Assembly: GCA_964602275.1 (NCBI GenBank)
Contig: CAZRQF010000024.1
Coordinates: 1 to 15,156 of the forward strand
Origin: RGIG6291 sp964602275
GTDB taxonomy: Bacteria > Bacillota > Clostridia > TANB77 > UBA1234
Reading direction: 5' to 3'
DNA length: 15,156 nucleotides
Below the pieces are notes generated by a model. The model searched no databases, had not been told where the DNA came from, and saw only the letters and a list, made by a program, of their open reading frames with translations. A program made the position numbers and the translations under genes. Of the stretch, positions 7,478 through 14,338 are shown piece after piece (the first letter of the stretch is position 1; each line of letters opens with the position of its first letter).

Positions 7478-8040
7478 TACATAAGTGATGTGTTATTCTA
7501 GTTATTGCTATGAATTGTGAGGACGGGCCTAAAAATCCGTTGAAAGAGCATATCGATGAAGTTCTTTAGGTTGGCTCGCGACGCCCAGTCGAGGGTTTTC
7601 CTAGGGAGTAAGGATTAAGGGCGATCTACAATGGCATGTAGGCGTTGACCCTTCTTCCGTGGAGACATGTTATTCATTCTTTTGATGGATAATGTGATAA
7701 ACCTGCGAGGCCTTTTCCTTCCGAGGGTAAGGTACACAGTGTAGCTTTCCTTGAGTGGGATTGGCGAACTTTACTAAAATAAACGAAACCAATTCTGCAA
7801 AAGAGGATAAACAATTATTTTAGCGATATTGAGGAAATCTTCTAGAACATTCTTAAATAGATTTAAGGGACACATCGGGGATTGAAGTGTGGACTAAGTG
7901 GTAATCTAGGCTCTTAAATGGCAACATTAAGATACATTCTTTAATGGGGAACCGCTAAGATGGCGATATCTTAGTAGAGTGTAGGGAAATCCTTCTAGAC
8001 CTAAGCCGCAAAATTTACTCGGTGTGTTATCACTTTATAT
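7478..8040 (+). ncRNA. ole: OLE RNA (ornate, large, extremophilic RNA)
   Basis: This stretch of about 560 bases has no coding frame and is rich in local stems. The ends pair: 7483-7489 (AAGTGAT) with 8029-8035 (ATCACTT), forming a closing helix. Clear internal hairpins include 7617-7653 (AAGGG/CCCTT outer, CTACA/TGTAG inner), 7852-7867 (CTTAAA/TTTAAG) and 7955-7974 (CTAAGAT/ATCTTAG). CCTAAA (7528-7533) can pair with TTTAGG (7565-7570). OLE RNA is known as a noncoding RNA of about 600 nt in certain Firmicutes. It is found near nusB, xseA, xseB and DUF212 genes and directly upstream of the gene for its binding protein OapA, the exact setting seen here. OLE and OapA form a membrane-bound particle linked in an alkaliphilic Bacillus to cold, alcohol and magnesium tolerance. 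No terminator separates it from oapA, so it is probably also the leader of that mRNA. Both ends are estimates. The identity rests on context, size and fold; no covariance search was run. Confidence 0.87.
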
Positions 8041-8062
8041 ATTTTTATAAAGGAAGAGAAAG

Positions 8063-8608
8063 ATGACAAATAAAAGTGATGATTCAAAGCAGTATAAAAA
8101 ATGGCTTGTAAAGATATTTATTATAACATTTATACTTTCAGCCGTTTTTAATTCGACGGCAACAGAAGCTGTTGAAAACTTAAATTTGTTTTGGTCAATC
8201 TTAATATTAGTAGTAGTAATTTTGGCAGGTATAATATCAGATATGTTGGCAACCGCTGTAACTGCTGCACTTGAAGCCCCATTTCATGCAAAAGCTGCAG
8301 ATAAAAAGAAGGGTGCAAAAGAAGCTGTAAAGTTAATAAAAAATGCAGATAAAGTATCGAATGTTTGCGGAGATGTTATTGGCGATATTTGTGGTGTACT
8401 AAGTGGAGCAACGGGTGCATTAATTGCAGTTGAGATTGCAAGACTTACAGGGCAAGATGATATAACGCTTTCTACATTGCTAGTTACAGCAACGATTACA
8501 GCACTTACCGTACTTGGAAAAGGAATAGGTAAAAGAATTGGATTAACTAATACAGATAATGTAGTTTATACCCTTGGAAAAATTATAGCGTTTTTTAAAA
8601 TAAAATAA
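8063..8608 (+). CDS. oapA: OLE-associated membrane protein OapA
   Basis: OapA binds OLE RNA and brings it to the cell membrane. The 181-aa product is predicted to have four membrane helices, at about 13-30, 43-63, 105-126 and 134-152. A lysine-rich cytoplasmic loop (about 76-98, including KAADKKKGAKEAVK) could contact RNA. Asp104 and Asp108 in GDVIGD form a DxxxD motif at the edge of the third helix, a feature I recall as conserved in OapA. The family has been compared with DUF21/CNNM-type magnesium transporters, and this helix, loop and helix pattern is compatible with that. ATG 8063 follows AAAGGAAGAG. The position immediately after OLE is the strongest evidence. It is likely transcribed from the OLE promoter. 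Confidence 0.87.
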   Translation: MTNKSDDSKQYKKWLVKIFIITFILSAVFNSTATEAVENLNLFWSILILVVVILAGIISDMLATAVTAALEAPFHAKAADKKKGAKEAVKLIKNADKVSNVCGDVIGDICGVLSGATGALIAVEIARLTGQDDITLSTLLVTATITALTVLGKGIGKRIGLTNTDNVVYTLGKIIAFFKIK

Positions 8609-8622
8609 ATGTAAGAATACAT

Positions 8623-8683
8623 AAAATCATCCAGTGTAGTTAATAATAATAACAATTATTAACTACAAGAGGGTGATTTTTTT
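8623..8683 (+). terminator. Long terminator-like hairpin overlapping the sleB start
   Basis: A perfect 13-bp stem (8635-8647 with 8655-8667, loop 8648-8654) is extended by ten more pairs (8623-8632 with 8671-8680, one wobble) across a small internal loop. Seven T residues (8677-8683) follow or close it. It can terminate oapA transcripts. Its 3' arm also contains the sleB ribosome site (8669-8676), so it would hide that site in read-through RNA. Confidence 0.75.
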
Positions 8684-9362
8684 GTATAAAAAAATAATTA
8701 TTGCATTGCTGCTTATAATAAATGTAGGTGTAATTGCAACGGTTGCAATTACAGACCATAATTCAAAAGTTGCAGAAACGGTGTCAAGGTTTGGTTCTAG
8801 CGGAAGTGAAGTAAAACAGATACAAACAAAATTAAAAAATTGGGGGTATTATAAAGGCGATATTGACGGAATATATGGCAGTAAAACGGTAAGTGCAGTT
8901 AAATATTTTCAAAGGAAGAATAATTTAACAGTAGATGGCATTGCCGGCAGTAAGACACTTGCTGCAATGGGAATAAGCAGTACAAGTAATAATAGTTCGG
9001 GTCAAACTTCAGAGGCTAATGTAAATTTGTTGGCACATCTTGTATACGGCGAAGCAAGGGGAGAACCATATAACGGAATGGTGGCTGTTGCTGCAGTAGT
9101 TTTAAACAGAGTGGAAAGTTCTAATTTTCCAAGCACGATAGCAGGCGTAATTTATCAGCCGGGTGCTTTTACAGCAGTAGATGATGGACAAATAAATTTA
9201 GAGCCTGACCAAACAGCCTATAATGCGGCAAGAGATGCGTTAAACGGATGGGATCCAAGCGGTGGTTCGCTTTATTATTTTAATCCTAATACTGCGACAA
9301 ATAAATGGATTTGGTCAAGACCTCATACAATAACGATTGGAAAACATCGTTTTTGTAAATAG
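8682..9362 (+). CDS. sleB: Spore cortex-lytic / cell wall hydrolase, SleB type
   Basis: SleB-type enzymes are lytic transglycosylases that cut spore cortex peptidoglycan during germination. With the TTG start at 8682 the product is 226 aa. It has an N-terminal signal or anchor segment (about 5-24) and a peptidoglycan-binding domain (about 38-95, with IDGIYGSKTVSAVKYFQ). An Asn/Ser linker follows, then a C-terminal Hydrolase_2 catalytic domain (about 113-226) with the VYGEARGEPYNGMVAVAAVVLNR block. Glu124 is the expected catalytic acid. I favour TTG 8682 because GAGGGTGA (8669-8676) is correctly spaced from it; the upstream GTG at 8673 lies inside that site. No convincing sigma-G promoter was seen. 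A CwlJ- or SleC-like role is less likely, given the domain order. Confidence 0.88.
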   Translation: MYKKIIIALLLIINVGVIATVAITDHNSKVAETVSRFGSSGSEVKQIQTKLKNWGYYKGDIDGIYGSKTVSAVKYFQRKNNLTVDGIAGSKTLAAMGISSTSNNSSGQTSEANVNLLAHLVYGEARGEPYNGMVAVAAVVLNRVESSNFPSTIAGVIYQPGAFTAVDDGQINLEPDQTAYNAARDALNGWDPSGGSLYYFNPNTATNKWIWSRPHTITIGKHRFCK

Positions 9363-9371
9363 AGATGAGAA

Positions 9372-9398
9372 AGGGACTTTTTTAAAGTCTCTTTTTTT
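9372..9398 (+). terminator. Intrinsic terminator after sleB
   Basis: A 9-bp stem (9372-9380 with 9384-9392, one wobble) with a TTT loop is followed by a T run to 9398. It separates sleB from the spoIIIA operon. Confidence 0.85.
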
Positions 9399-9423
9399 GT
9401 CGTTTTTTTACGATGAGTTTTTG

Positions 9424-9452
9424 GAATATTTAGGAATAATCTTTCATATATA
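9424..9452 (+). promoter_or_regulatory. Candidate sigma-E promoter of the spoIIIA operon
   Basis: GAATATT (9424-9430) fits the sigma-E -35 consensus (KMATATT) in full. After a 14-base spacer, CATATATA (9445-9452) matches about 5 of 8 positions of the -10 (CATACAMT). The known spoIIIA operon of Bacillus is under mother-cell sigma-E control, which agrees. Confidence 0.6.
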
Positions 9453-9470
9453 TTTATTGAGGCGATGAAT

Positions 9471-10365
9471 ATGGAGCAAAAGATAAAAAATGAAATTTTT
9501 GATTTTTTTCCTTTAACACTTGGAAAACAAATTGATATTTCAGACGAGCTTATTGATAATGCTCAAGAAATTAGGATAAGAATAGGACAACCTATAAATG
9601 TTAGGACAAGTGAAAGCGATATTTTTGTAGGTGAGAAGCTTTATGAAGATTCTATTTTGAAATTTATAGAAAACTTTTCAAATAGGTCTATTTATGCAGT
9701 TCAATCTGAAATAAATTCTGGATATATCACTATTAGAGGCGGACATAGGATAGGGATTTCTGGAACTTGTATTATTGAAGAGGGGAGAATAAAAAATATT
9801 AAATACATATCTAGTTTAAATATTAGAATTGCACGAGAAGTAAAAAATTGTAGTGAGGGTTTGTTTGAAAGAGTAATAAAAAAAGATAATTTTAAAAACA
9901 CATTAATTGTTTCGCCACCACGGCTGTGGCAAGACAACATTACTCAGAGATATGGTTAGGATACTAAGTGATAATGGTAATAATGTTGGAGTTGTAGACG
10001 AGCGTTCAGAAATTGCTGCGATGTATAAAGGCATGCCGCAAAATGATATTGGCACTAGGACAGATGTTATGAATAATTGCCTTAAATCTATTGGCATAAG
10101 AATGCTAATTCGTAGCATGTCGCCACAAATTATTGCAACTGATGAAATAGGCGGTATAGATGACGAAAGAGCTATTGAAGAAGCAAGGTTTGCTGGCGTT
10201 AAGTTATTGCTTACAATGCATGGCGAAAATATTTCAGATGTTTCAGACAGGTTAATAAATAACAAGGTTTTTGAAAATATTATACTAATGGGTAAAAATA
10301 AAAAACCTGGTTTTATTAAAAATGTATATTTATTAAAGGAGGATAAGTATGTTATTGGTTATTAA
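9471..10365 (+). pseudogene. spoIIIAA: Stage III sporulation ATPase SpoIIIAA, frameshifted at Walker A
   Basis: SpoIIIAA is the secretion-type ATPase thought to energise the SpoIIIA-SpoIIQ channel between mother cell and forespore. The sequence has all of it, but in two frames. The first frame runs to a stop at 9957-9959. The second carries CGKTTLLRDMV, the RSEIAAMYKGMPQNDIG block, and the Walker B PQIIATDEIG (Asp224/Glu225 of the joined protein), and ends at 10365. Removing one C near 9921 turns CCACCACGGCTGTGGC into codons for PPGCGKTT and gives a 297-aa protein, close to the Bacillus length of about 307. ATG 9471 fits the ribosome site (GAGG, 9459-9462) better than ATG 9465. The rest of the operon is intact. 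This could be a sequencing error, a recent mutation or, less likely, recoding. As written, the ATPase is not made in one frame. Confidence 0.9.
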
Positions 10366-10876
10366 GTTAATGCTTTTACTTTTGATTGTTTCACTTTCTG
10401 CATTTATAGGGATTTTAGTTTCTAAAAGATATTCTAATAGGGTAGATGAAATTCAAGATTTGATTACGGCACTTGAGCTTTTAGAAAGTAGATTAAATTA
10501 TACATATGACACTATTCCTGATGCTTTTGGCTTTGTAGGAAAACATATGAGAAGTTCGGCAAAGAAAATATTTGAAATTGCTTCTCAAAAACTTCAAATA
10601 GAGAAAAGCTTTTCGGCAAGTGAAGTTTTTGAAAGTACCATTGATGAAGAAAAAGCATTTCTTAGTTTAAATGAAAATGACATAGAGGTGCTGAAAGGCT
10701 TAGCTGTTTCACTAGGTCAAGTTGATTTAGAAGGACAAGTTAAAAATATAAGGCTAATAGGAAAGACACTTTTAGGGCAACTTGACGAAGCAAAAGCAGA
10801 AAAGAATAAAAATTTTAGACTGTGTAGGAATATGGGAATTTTAACAGGTCTTGCAATAGTTATAATTTTAATGTGA
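10349..10876 (+). CDS. spoIIIAB: Stage III sporulation protein SpoIIIAB
   Basis: SpoIIIAB is a membrane protein of the SpoIIIA channel and resembles GspF-type platform proteins. The 175-aa product has one N-terminal membrane helix (about 3-22), a helical domain of about 120 residues with the EIQDLITALELLESRLNY stretch, and a C-terminal hydrophobic helix (about 158-175) ending GLAIVIILM. Length matches the Bacillus protein (about 171 aa). ATG 10349 follows AAAGGAGG and overlaps the end of spoIIIAA by 17 bases, a normal arrangement that suggests coupled translation of the two. Confidence 0.93.
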   Translation: MLLVIKLMLLLLIVSLSAFIGILVSKRYSNRVDEIQDLITALELLESRLNYTYDTIPDAFGFVGKHMRSSAKKIFEIASQKLQIEKSFSASEVFESTIDEEKAFLSLNENDIEVLKGLAVSLGQVDLEGQVKNIRLIGKTLLGQLDEAKAEKNKNFRLCRNMGILTGLAIVIILM

Positions 10877-10885
10877 GGTAAAAAT

Positions 10886-11080
10886 ATGGATATACAATTA
10901 CTTTTTAAAATTGCAGCGATTGGAATAATTGTTGCGGTTTTGCACCAAGTTTTAGTAAGAGCGGGGCGTGAAGATCAAGCTATGATGACAACTTTAACGG
11001 GGCTTGTTATAGTGCTTGCAATGGTTGTAAAAGAAATTAGTGATTTGTTTAATACGGTAAAAACTTTATTTGAACTTTGA
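10886..11080 (+). CDS. spoIIIAC: Stage III sporulation protein SpoIIIAC
   Basis: This is a small channel-complex membrane protein of 64 aa with two hydrophobic helices, about residues 5-23 and 33-47, joined by a short charged loop containing GREDQA. Length, layout and the AB-AC-AD order match the family, including the VLHQVLVRAGREDQA block. ATG 10886 follows TGAGGT at the spoIIIAB stop. Together with SpoIIIAD it is thought to form part of the membrane platform of the channel. Confidence 0.93.
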   Translation: MDIQLLFKIAAIGIIVAVLHQVLVRAGREDQAMMTTLTGLVIVLAMVVKEISDLFNTVKTLFEL

Positions 11081-11092
11081 TGGAGCGTGAAA

Positions 11093-11479
11093 ATGGAGAT
11101 TGTTCAAGTTGTTGGAATTGCTTTTGTAGCTACATTTATTGCTATGATTTTAAAACAATATAGACCCGAGTTTTCGATATATGTATCTATCATTGCGGGT
11201 ATATTAATATTTGCTATTGTGATAGTAAAGCTAAGTTCTGTAATTGAACTTATAAAAACTTTAAATAGTAAACTTGGGACAAGTACTCAATATTTTTCAA
11301 TCTTAATAAAGATTACTGGCATTGCGTATTTATCTGAATTTGCAACAAATATTTGCAAAGATTCAGGCGAAACTGCAATTGCTTCAAAAGTGGAACTTGC
11401 TGGACGAATTATTATTATTGCAATGTCTGTGCCAATACTGGGAGCTTTAGTAGATGTTGTAGTAAATATCCTGCCGTAA
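11093..11479 (+). CDS. spoIIIAD: Stage III sporulation protein SpoIIIAD
   Basis: The 128-aa protein is almost entirely membrane-embedded, with helices at about 4-20, 28-50, 70-85 and 103-126. The QYRPEFSIYVSIIAG and STQYFSILIKITGIAYLSEFA stretches are typical of SpoIIIAD. I choose ATG 11093 over GTG 11087, because TGGAG at 11081-11085 lies seven bases before the ATG and only one base before the GTG. It is paralogous in part to SpoIIIAC and probably pairs with it in the channel. The gap to spoIIIAE is 10 bases. Confidence 0.92.
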   Translation: MEIVQVVGIAFVATFIAMILKQYRPEFSIYVSIIAGILIFAIVIVKLSSVIELIKTLNSKLGTSTQYFSILIKITGIAYLSEFATNICKDSGETAIASKVELAGRIIIIAMSVPILGALVDVVVNILP

Positions 11480-11489
11480 AGAGGTTAAT

Positions 11490-12602
11490 ATGAAAAAAAT
11501 TATTATGATATTTTTGATAATTTTTTTAACTACTTCAATAACATTTGCCACAACCATTAATATTGATGATTTCACAAATGAAATAAAAAAATATTCAAAC
11601 GAGTATTTCCCCGAGCTTAGTGAAGAAAATTTTATTGATGAAATTATGAATGGTAATGTGGAAATTGATGCAAATTTGTTTACAAAAATTATTGATGTAT
11701 TTTTAAAAGAATTTAAAAACAATATATCACTTGTGATAAAAATAATAGGAATAGCGATATTGTGTAGTATATTAAAAAACATTCAAAGTAACTTTGGAGA
11801 AAGTGGTACTAGTGAAATTGCATTTTATGTTTGCTACATATTAGTTGTAATATTAATTATTACAACTTTTTCAAATACGATTGAATTATGCAAAGATACA
11901 ATAGAGCAAATAAGTAACTTAATGAAATTCTTAGTTCCATTAATAATTTCTCTAATAGTTGCAACTGGCAATGTTACCACGGTTGCAATATTACAGCCAG
12001 TTTTAATAACTATGATAGCGTTGATTAGTAATCTAATGTCAAATTTTATTTTGCCAGTGATATTTATATCAACCGTGATAAATATAGTAAGCAATATTTC
12101 AGAGCATGTAAACATTGAAAAGCTTTCTGTTTTGCTTAGAAAGAGTGCACTATGGTGCATAGAAATAGCGTTAATTATTTTTGTAGGGATATTATCGCTT
12201 GAAGGTAGCTTATCTTCTACGGTGGACGGCATAACTGCAAAAACTGCAAAAGCTGTGGTTTCATCAGCGATTCCTGTGGTTGGAAAAATATTAGGAGATA
12301 CAGTAGATAGCGTTATTGGTGGAGTTACTATTACCAAAAATGCAGTAGGTTTTATTGGAATAATTGCAATGCTTGCTGTGACATTAATTCCATTAATAAA
12401 AACATTTATTGTTATGTTCGTGTTTAATATATCATCAGCTTTGATAGAACCAATAGCAGATAAAAGAATTGTAAAATGCATGAGTGGTGTGGGCGATTCT
12501 ATAAAAATACTTTTTGCAATTCTTGCAACGGTTGTATTTCTTTTTATTATAGCTGTAACTTTTATGATAAAAATATCAAATTCAGCATTAATGTATAAGT
12601 GA
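11490..12602 (+). CDS. spoIIIAE: Stage III sporulation protein SpoIIIAE
   Basis: SpoIIIAE is the largest membrane component of the channel and is thought to be the export-gate-like part. The 370-aa product starts with a signal peptide (about 1-20, ending SITFA). A soluble stretch of about 50 residues follows, then seven or eight hydrophobic segments between roughly 65 and 365. Family hallmarks are the EHVNIEKLSVLLRKSALWCIE region and the SLEGSLSSTVDGITAKTAK segment before the last membrane pair. It is a little shorter than the Bacillus protein (about 399 aa), without a visible gap. ATG 11490 follows AGAGGT. Confidence 0.94.
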   Translation: MKKIIMIFLIIFLTTSITFATTINIDDFTNEIKKYSNEYFPELSEENFIDEIMNGNVEIDANLFTKIIDVFLKEFKNNISLVIKIIGIAILCSILKNIQSNFGESGTSEIAFYVCYILVVILIITTFSNTIELCKDTIEQISNLMKFLVPLIISLIVATGNVTTVAILQPVLITMIALISNLMSNFILPVIFISTVINIVSNISEHVNIEKLSVLLRKSALWCIEIALIIFVGILSLEGSLSSTVDGITAKTAKAVVSSAIPVVGKILGDTVDSVIGGVTITKNAVGFIGIIAMLAVTLIPLIKTFIVMFVFNISSALIEPIADKRIVKCMSGVGDSIKILFAILATVVFLFIIAVTFMIKISNSALMYK

Positions 12603-12611
12603 GGAGAAAAA

Positions 12612-13145
12612 ATGATTGAAAAATTATCAAATATAGCTACTACGCTTGTTATTTTAGTAGTATTAATAACAATTATCGAAATGATATTACCATCTGGAAA
12701 TAATAAAAAATATATAAAATTTTTTAGTGGAGTAATATTAATGCTTATTATTATAACTCCAATTGTAAATGTATTAAATTCAGAAATTGATGTAGAAAAA
12801 TTTATAAAAGAAAATCAAATGGAAGTTATGAATGTAGAATATGAACTAAGTGAAAATTATATATACGATGCATATATAGAAAATTTAAAGCAAGACATTA
12901 TAAATAGACTTAATGAAAATGGATACGAAGTGCTTGATATAAAGTTAAACATCGATAAAGATACATATGAACCTAGCGAGATAGAATTAAATATAAAACA
13001 TTTAGATGGAGAAATACAGCCCATTATTATAGAAGTGTTTGAAAAAGCACAAATGGAGCTTTCAAATTATGACAAAGAAATAATTAGGACACTAATTAAT
13101 CAAAACTACGGAATAAAAAAATCCAAAATAGTAATCAATAAATAG
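12612..13145 (+). CDS. spoIIIAF: Stage III sporulation protein SpoIIIAF
   Basis: SpoIIIAF has two N-terminal membrane helices (about 8-26 and 36-56) and a C-terminal soluble domain (about 85-177) related to ring-building motifs of secretion systems. The 177-aa product has the LPSGNNKKYIKFFSGVILML block between the helices, typical of the family. It is somewhat shorter than the Bacillus protein (about 206 aa). ATG 12612 follows a GTGAGGAG site at the end of spoIIIAE. Confidence 0.92.
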   Translation: MIEKLSNIATTLVILVVLITIIEMILPSGNNKKYIKFFSGVILMLIIITPIVNVLNSEIDVEKFIKENQMEVMNVEYELSENYIYDAYIENLKQDIINRLNENGYEVLDIKLNIDKDTYEPSEIELNIKHLDGEIQPIIIEVFEKAQMELSNYDKEIIRTLINQNYGIKKSKIVINK

Positions 13146-13155
13146 GAGGAGTAAA

Positions 13156-13725
13156 ATGAATTTTTTAGAAAAAATAAAAAATGGAGAGCAGAAAAAAATA
13201 TTAGAAAATTCAGTAATATTTTTAATGTTATTTATCATAGTAATTATAGTGATAAATACATTATTTGCTTCAGAAAAGAATGATACTACTGCAAGTGTTA
13301 GCAATGTTTTAGAAAATGTGCCTAAAAGTTCAGGAAATTCTTTAGAAGAAAAACTAGAGGAAATATTATCAATGATAGATGGAAGTGGAAAGGTAAATGT
13401 AATGGTATCATATCAAAATGGGATAGAGCAAATTCCAATGTATGATGAAAAAATTAGTACGACAATTACAGAAGAAACAGATAGCTCTGGTGGAACTAGA
13501 AAGACAAGTCAAACAAGTAATGAGCACTCTATAATTTTTGAAGAAAAAAGCAATACTAAAGCTGCGGTAATAAAGCAAACTGTTATGCCAGAAGTTATAG
13601 GGGTAATAGTTGTAGCAGATGGAGCAAATGATGTAAAAGTAAAAGAAAATATATTAAAAGCAGTTGAAGCAACTGTGGATGTGCCGTCACACAAAATACA
13701 AATTTTTGCAAGAAAGGGAAATTAG
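13156..13725 (+). CDS. spoIIIAG: Stage III sporulation protein SpoIIIAG
   Basis: SpoIIIAG forms a large ring in the space between the two spore membranes. The 189-aa product has a short cytoplasmic head, one membrane helix (about 20-38) and a soluble domain (about 60-185). That domain includes LEEILSMIDGSGKVNVMVSY and PEVIGVIVVADGANDVKVKENI, which match the ring-building fold seen in this family. The segment at about 103-122, rich in Thr and Ser, probably forms the beta insertion. The Bacillus protein is longer (about 229 aa). ATG 13156 follows AGGAGG. Confidence 0.93.
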   Translation: MNFLEKIKNGEQKKILENSVIFLMLFIIVIIVINTLFASEKNDTTASVSNVLENVPKSSGNSLEEKLEEILSMIDGSGKVNVMVSYQNGIEQIPMYDEKISTTITEETDSSGGTRKTSQTSNEHSIIFEEKSNTKAAVIKQTVMPEVIGVIVVADGANDVKVKENILKAVEATVDVPSHKIQIFARKGN

Positions 13726-13754
13726 TTTAAGCTAAAAAACAAGGAGGTCAGCAT

Positions 13755-14315
13755 ATGAAGTTTAAATTTACTGTAATAAAGAAAAATCAAATTTTAATAA
13801 CAGCAGTGACCATGATGCTAGTTATGGCAGGTTACTTAAATTATCAATATGATCCCAATAAAATGTTTGATACCGAAATAACAGGGAAAATGGAAGATAA
13901 CTTAGGTGATGCAATATTTGTAACATCTACAAATGTAGATGGTGTGGTAGAAACATTTGCAAAGAATACGGACAATTATTTTATAGAAACGAGAATTGAC
14001 CGAACCAATACATATGCAGAACAAATAGAAACATACGAAAGTATAATGACGGGAGAAGCTGCGACAAATGAGCAAAAAATAAAGGCACAAGAAGAGATAG
14101 AAAATATAAATAAAATTAGAAACTCGATTTTTGTTGCGGAAAATTTAATAAAATTAAAAGATTTTGAAGATGTAGTTATATTAGTAAACACTTCAAGTAT
14201 AAATGTAATTGTAAAATCAGAAGAACTTACAAAAGAGCAAGTGGCACAAATTCAAAATATAGTTTCAAGAGAATTTGAGTATGAAATAGAAAAAATACAT
14301 ATTACGAATAAGTAA
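13755..14315 (+). CDS. spoIIIAH: Stage III sporulation protein SpoIIIAH
   Basis: SpoIIIAH is anchored in the mother-cell membrane and binds SpoIIQ from the forespore side, closing the channel. The 186-aa product has a short cytoplasmic KKNQILIT head, one membrane helix (about 11-28, ending AGYLNY) and an acidic helical region. The C-terminal YscJ/FliF-like domain (about 85-186) ends with EFEYEIEKIHI. ATG 13755 follows a strong AAGGAGGT site. A 29-base gap separates it from spoIIIAG. It is the last gene of the operon, and no clear terminator follows. Confidence 0.93.
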   Translation: MKFKFTVIKKNQILITAVTMMLVMAGYLNYQYDPNKMFDTEITGKMEDNLGDAIFVTSTNVDGVVETFAKNTDNYFIETRIDRTNTYAEQIETYESIMTGEAATNEQKIKAQEEIENINKIRNSIFVAENLIKLKDFEDVVILVNTSSINVIVKSEELTKEQVAQIQNIVSREFEYEIEKIHITNK

Positions 14316-14324
14316 TTATGTAAA

Positions 14325-14338
14325 ATTTGCTTGCAAAT
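14325..14338 (+). promoter_or_regulatory. Operator-like palindrome over the -35 box
   Basis: ATTTGC-TT-GCAAAT is a perfect 6-bp inverted repeat around two bases. It overlaps the -35 box of the promoter of the next gene, a usual place for a repressor. No regulator can be named, and a 6-bp repeat in AT-rich DNA can arise by chance. Confidence 0.35.

Noticed and set aside
7478..8040. The noncoding stretch considered as a riboswitch, group II intron, tmRNA or RNase P RNA.
   Set aside because: It is too long for a common riboswitch. No tag frame, no intron-type protein and no domain V hairpin were seen, and the neighbouring genes match the OLE locus.
8560..8640. A sigma-G promoter for sleB upstream of its start.
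   Set aside because: AGAATA (8614-8619) resembles the -35, but no acceptable -10 follows at 17-18 bases, so no call is made.
9907..10365. Second part of spoIIIAA considered as an independent gene starting at ATG 9907.
   Set aside because: Its first five residues come from the other reading frame of the upstream half, there is no ribosome site, and the family fold needs both halves. A frameshifted single gene fits far better.
11834..12481. Long open frame of 215 codons on the minus strand, opposite spoIIIAE.
   Set aside because: It is the reverse shadow of a low-complexity, Ile/Val-rich membrane gene, with no ribosome site and no recognisable protein motif.
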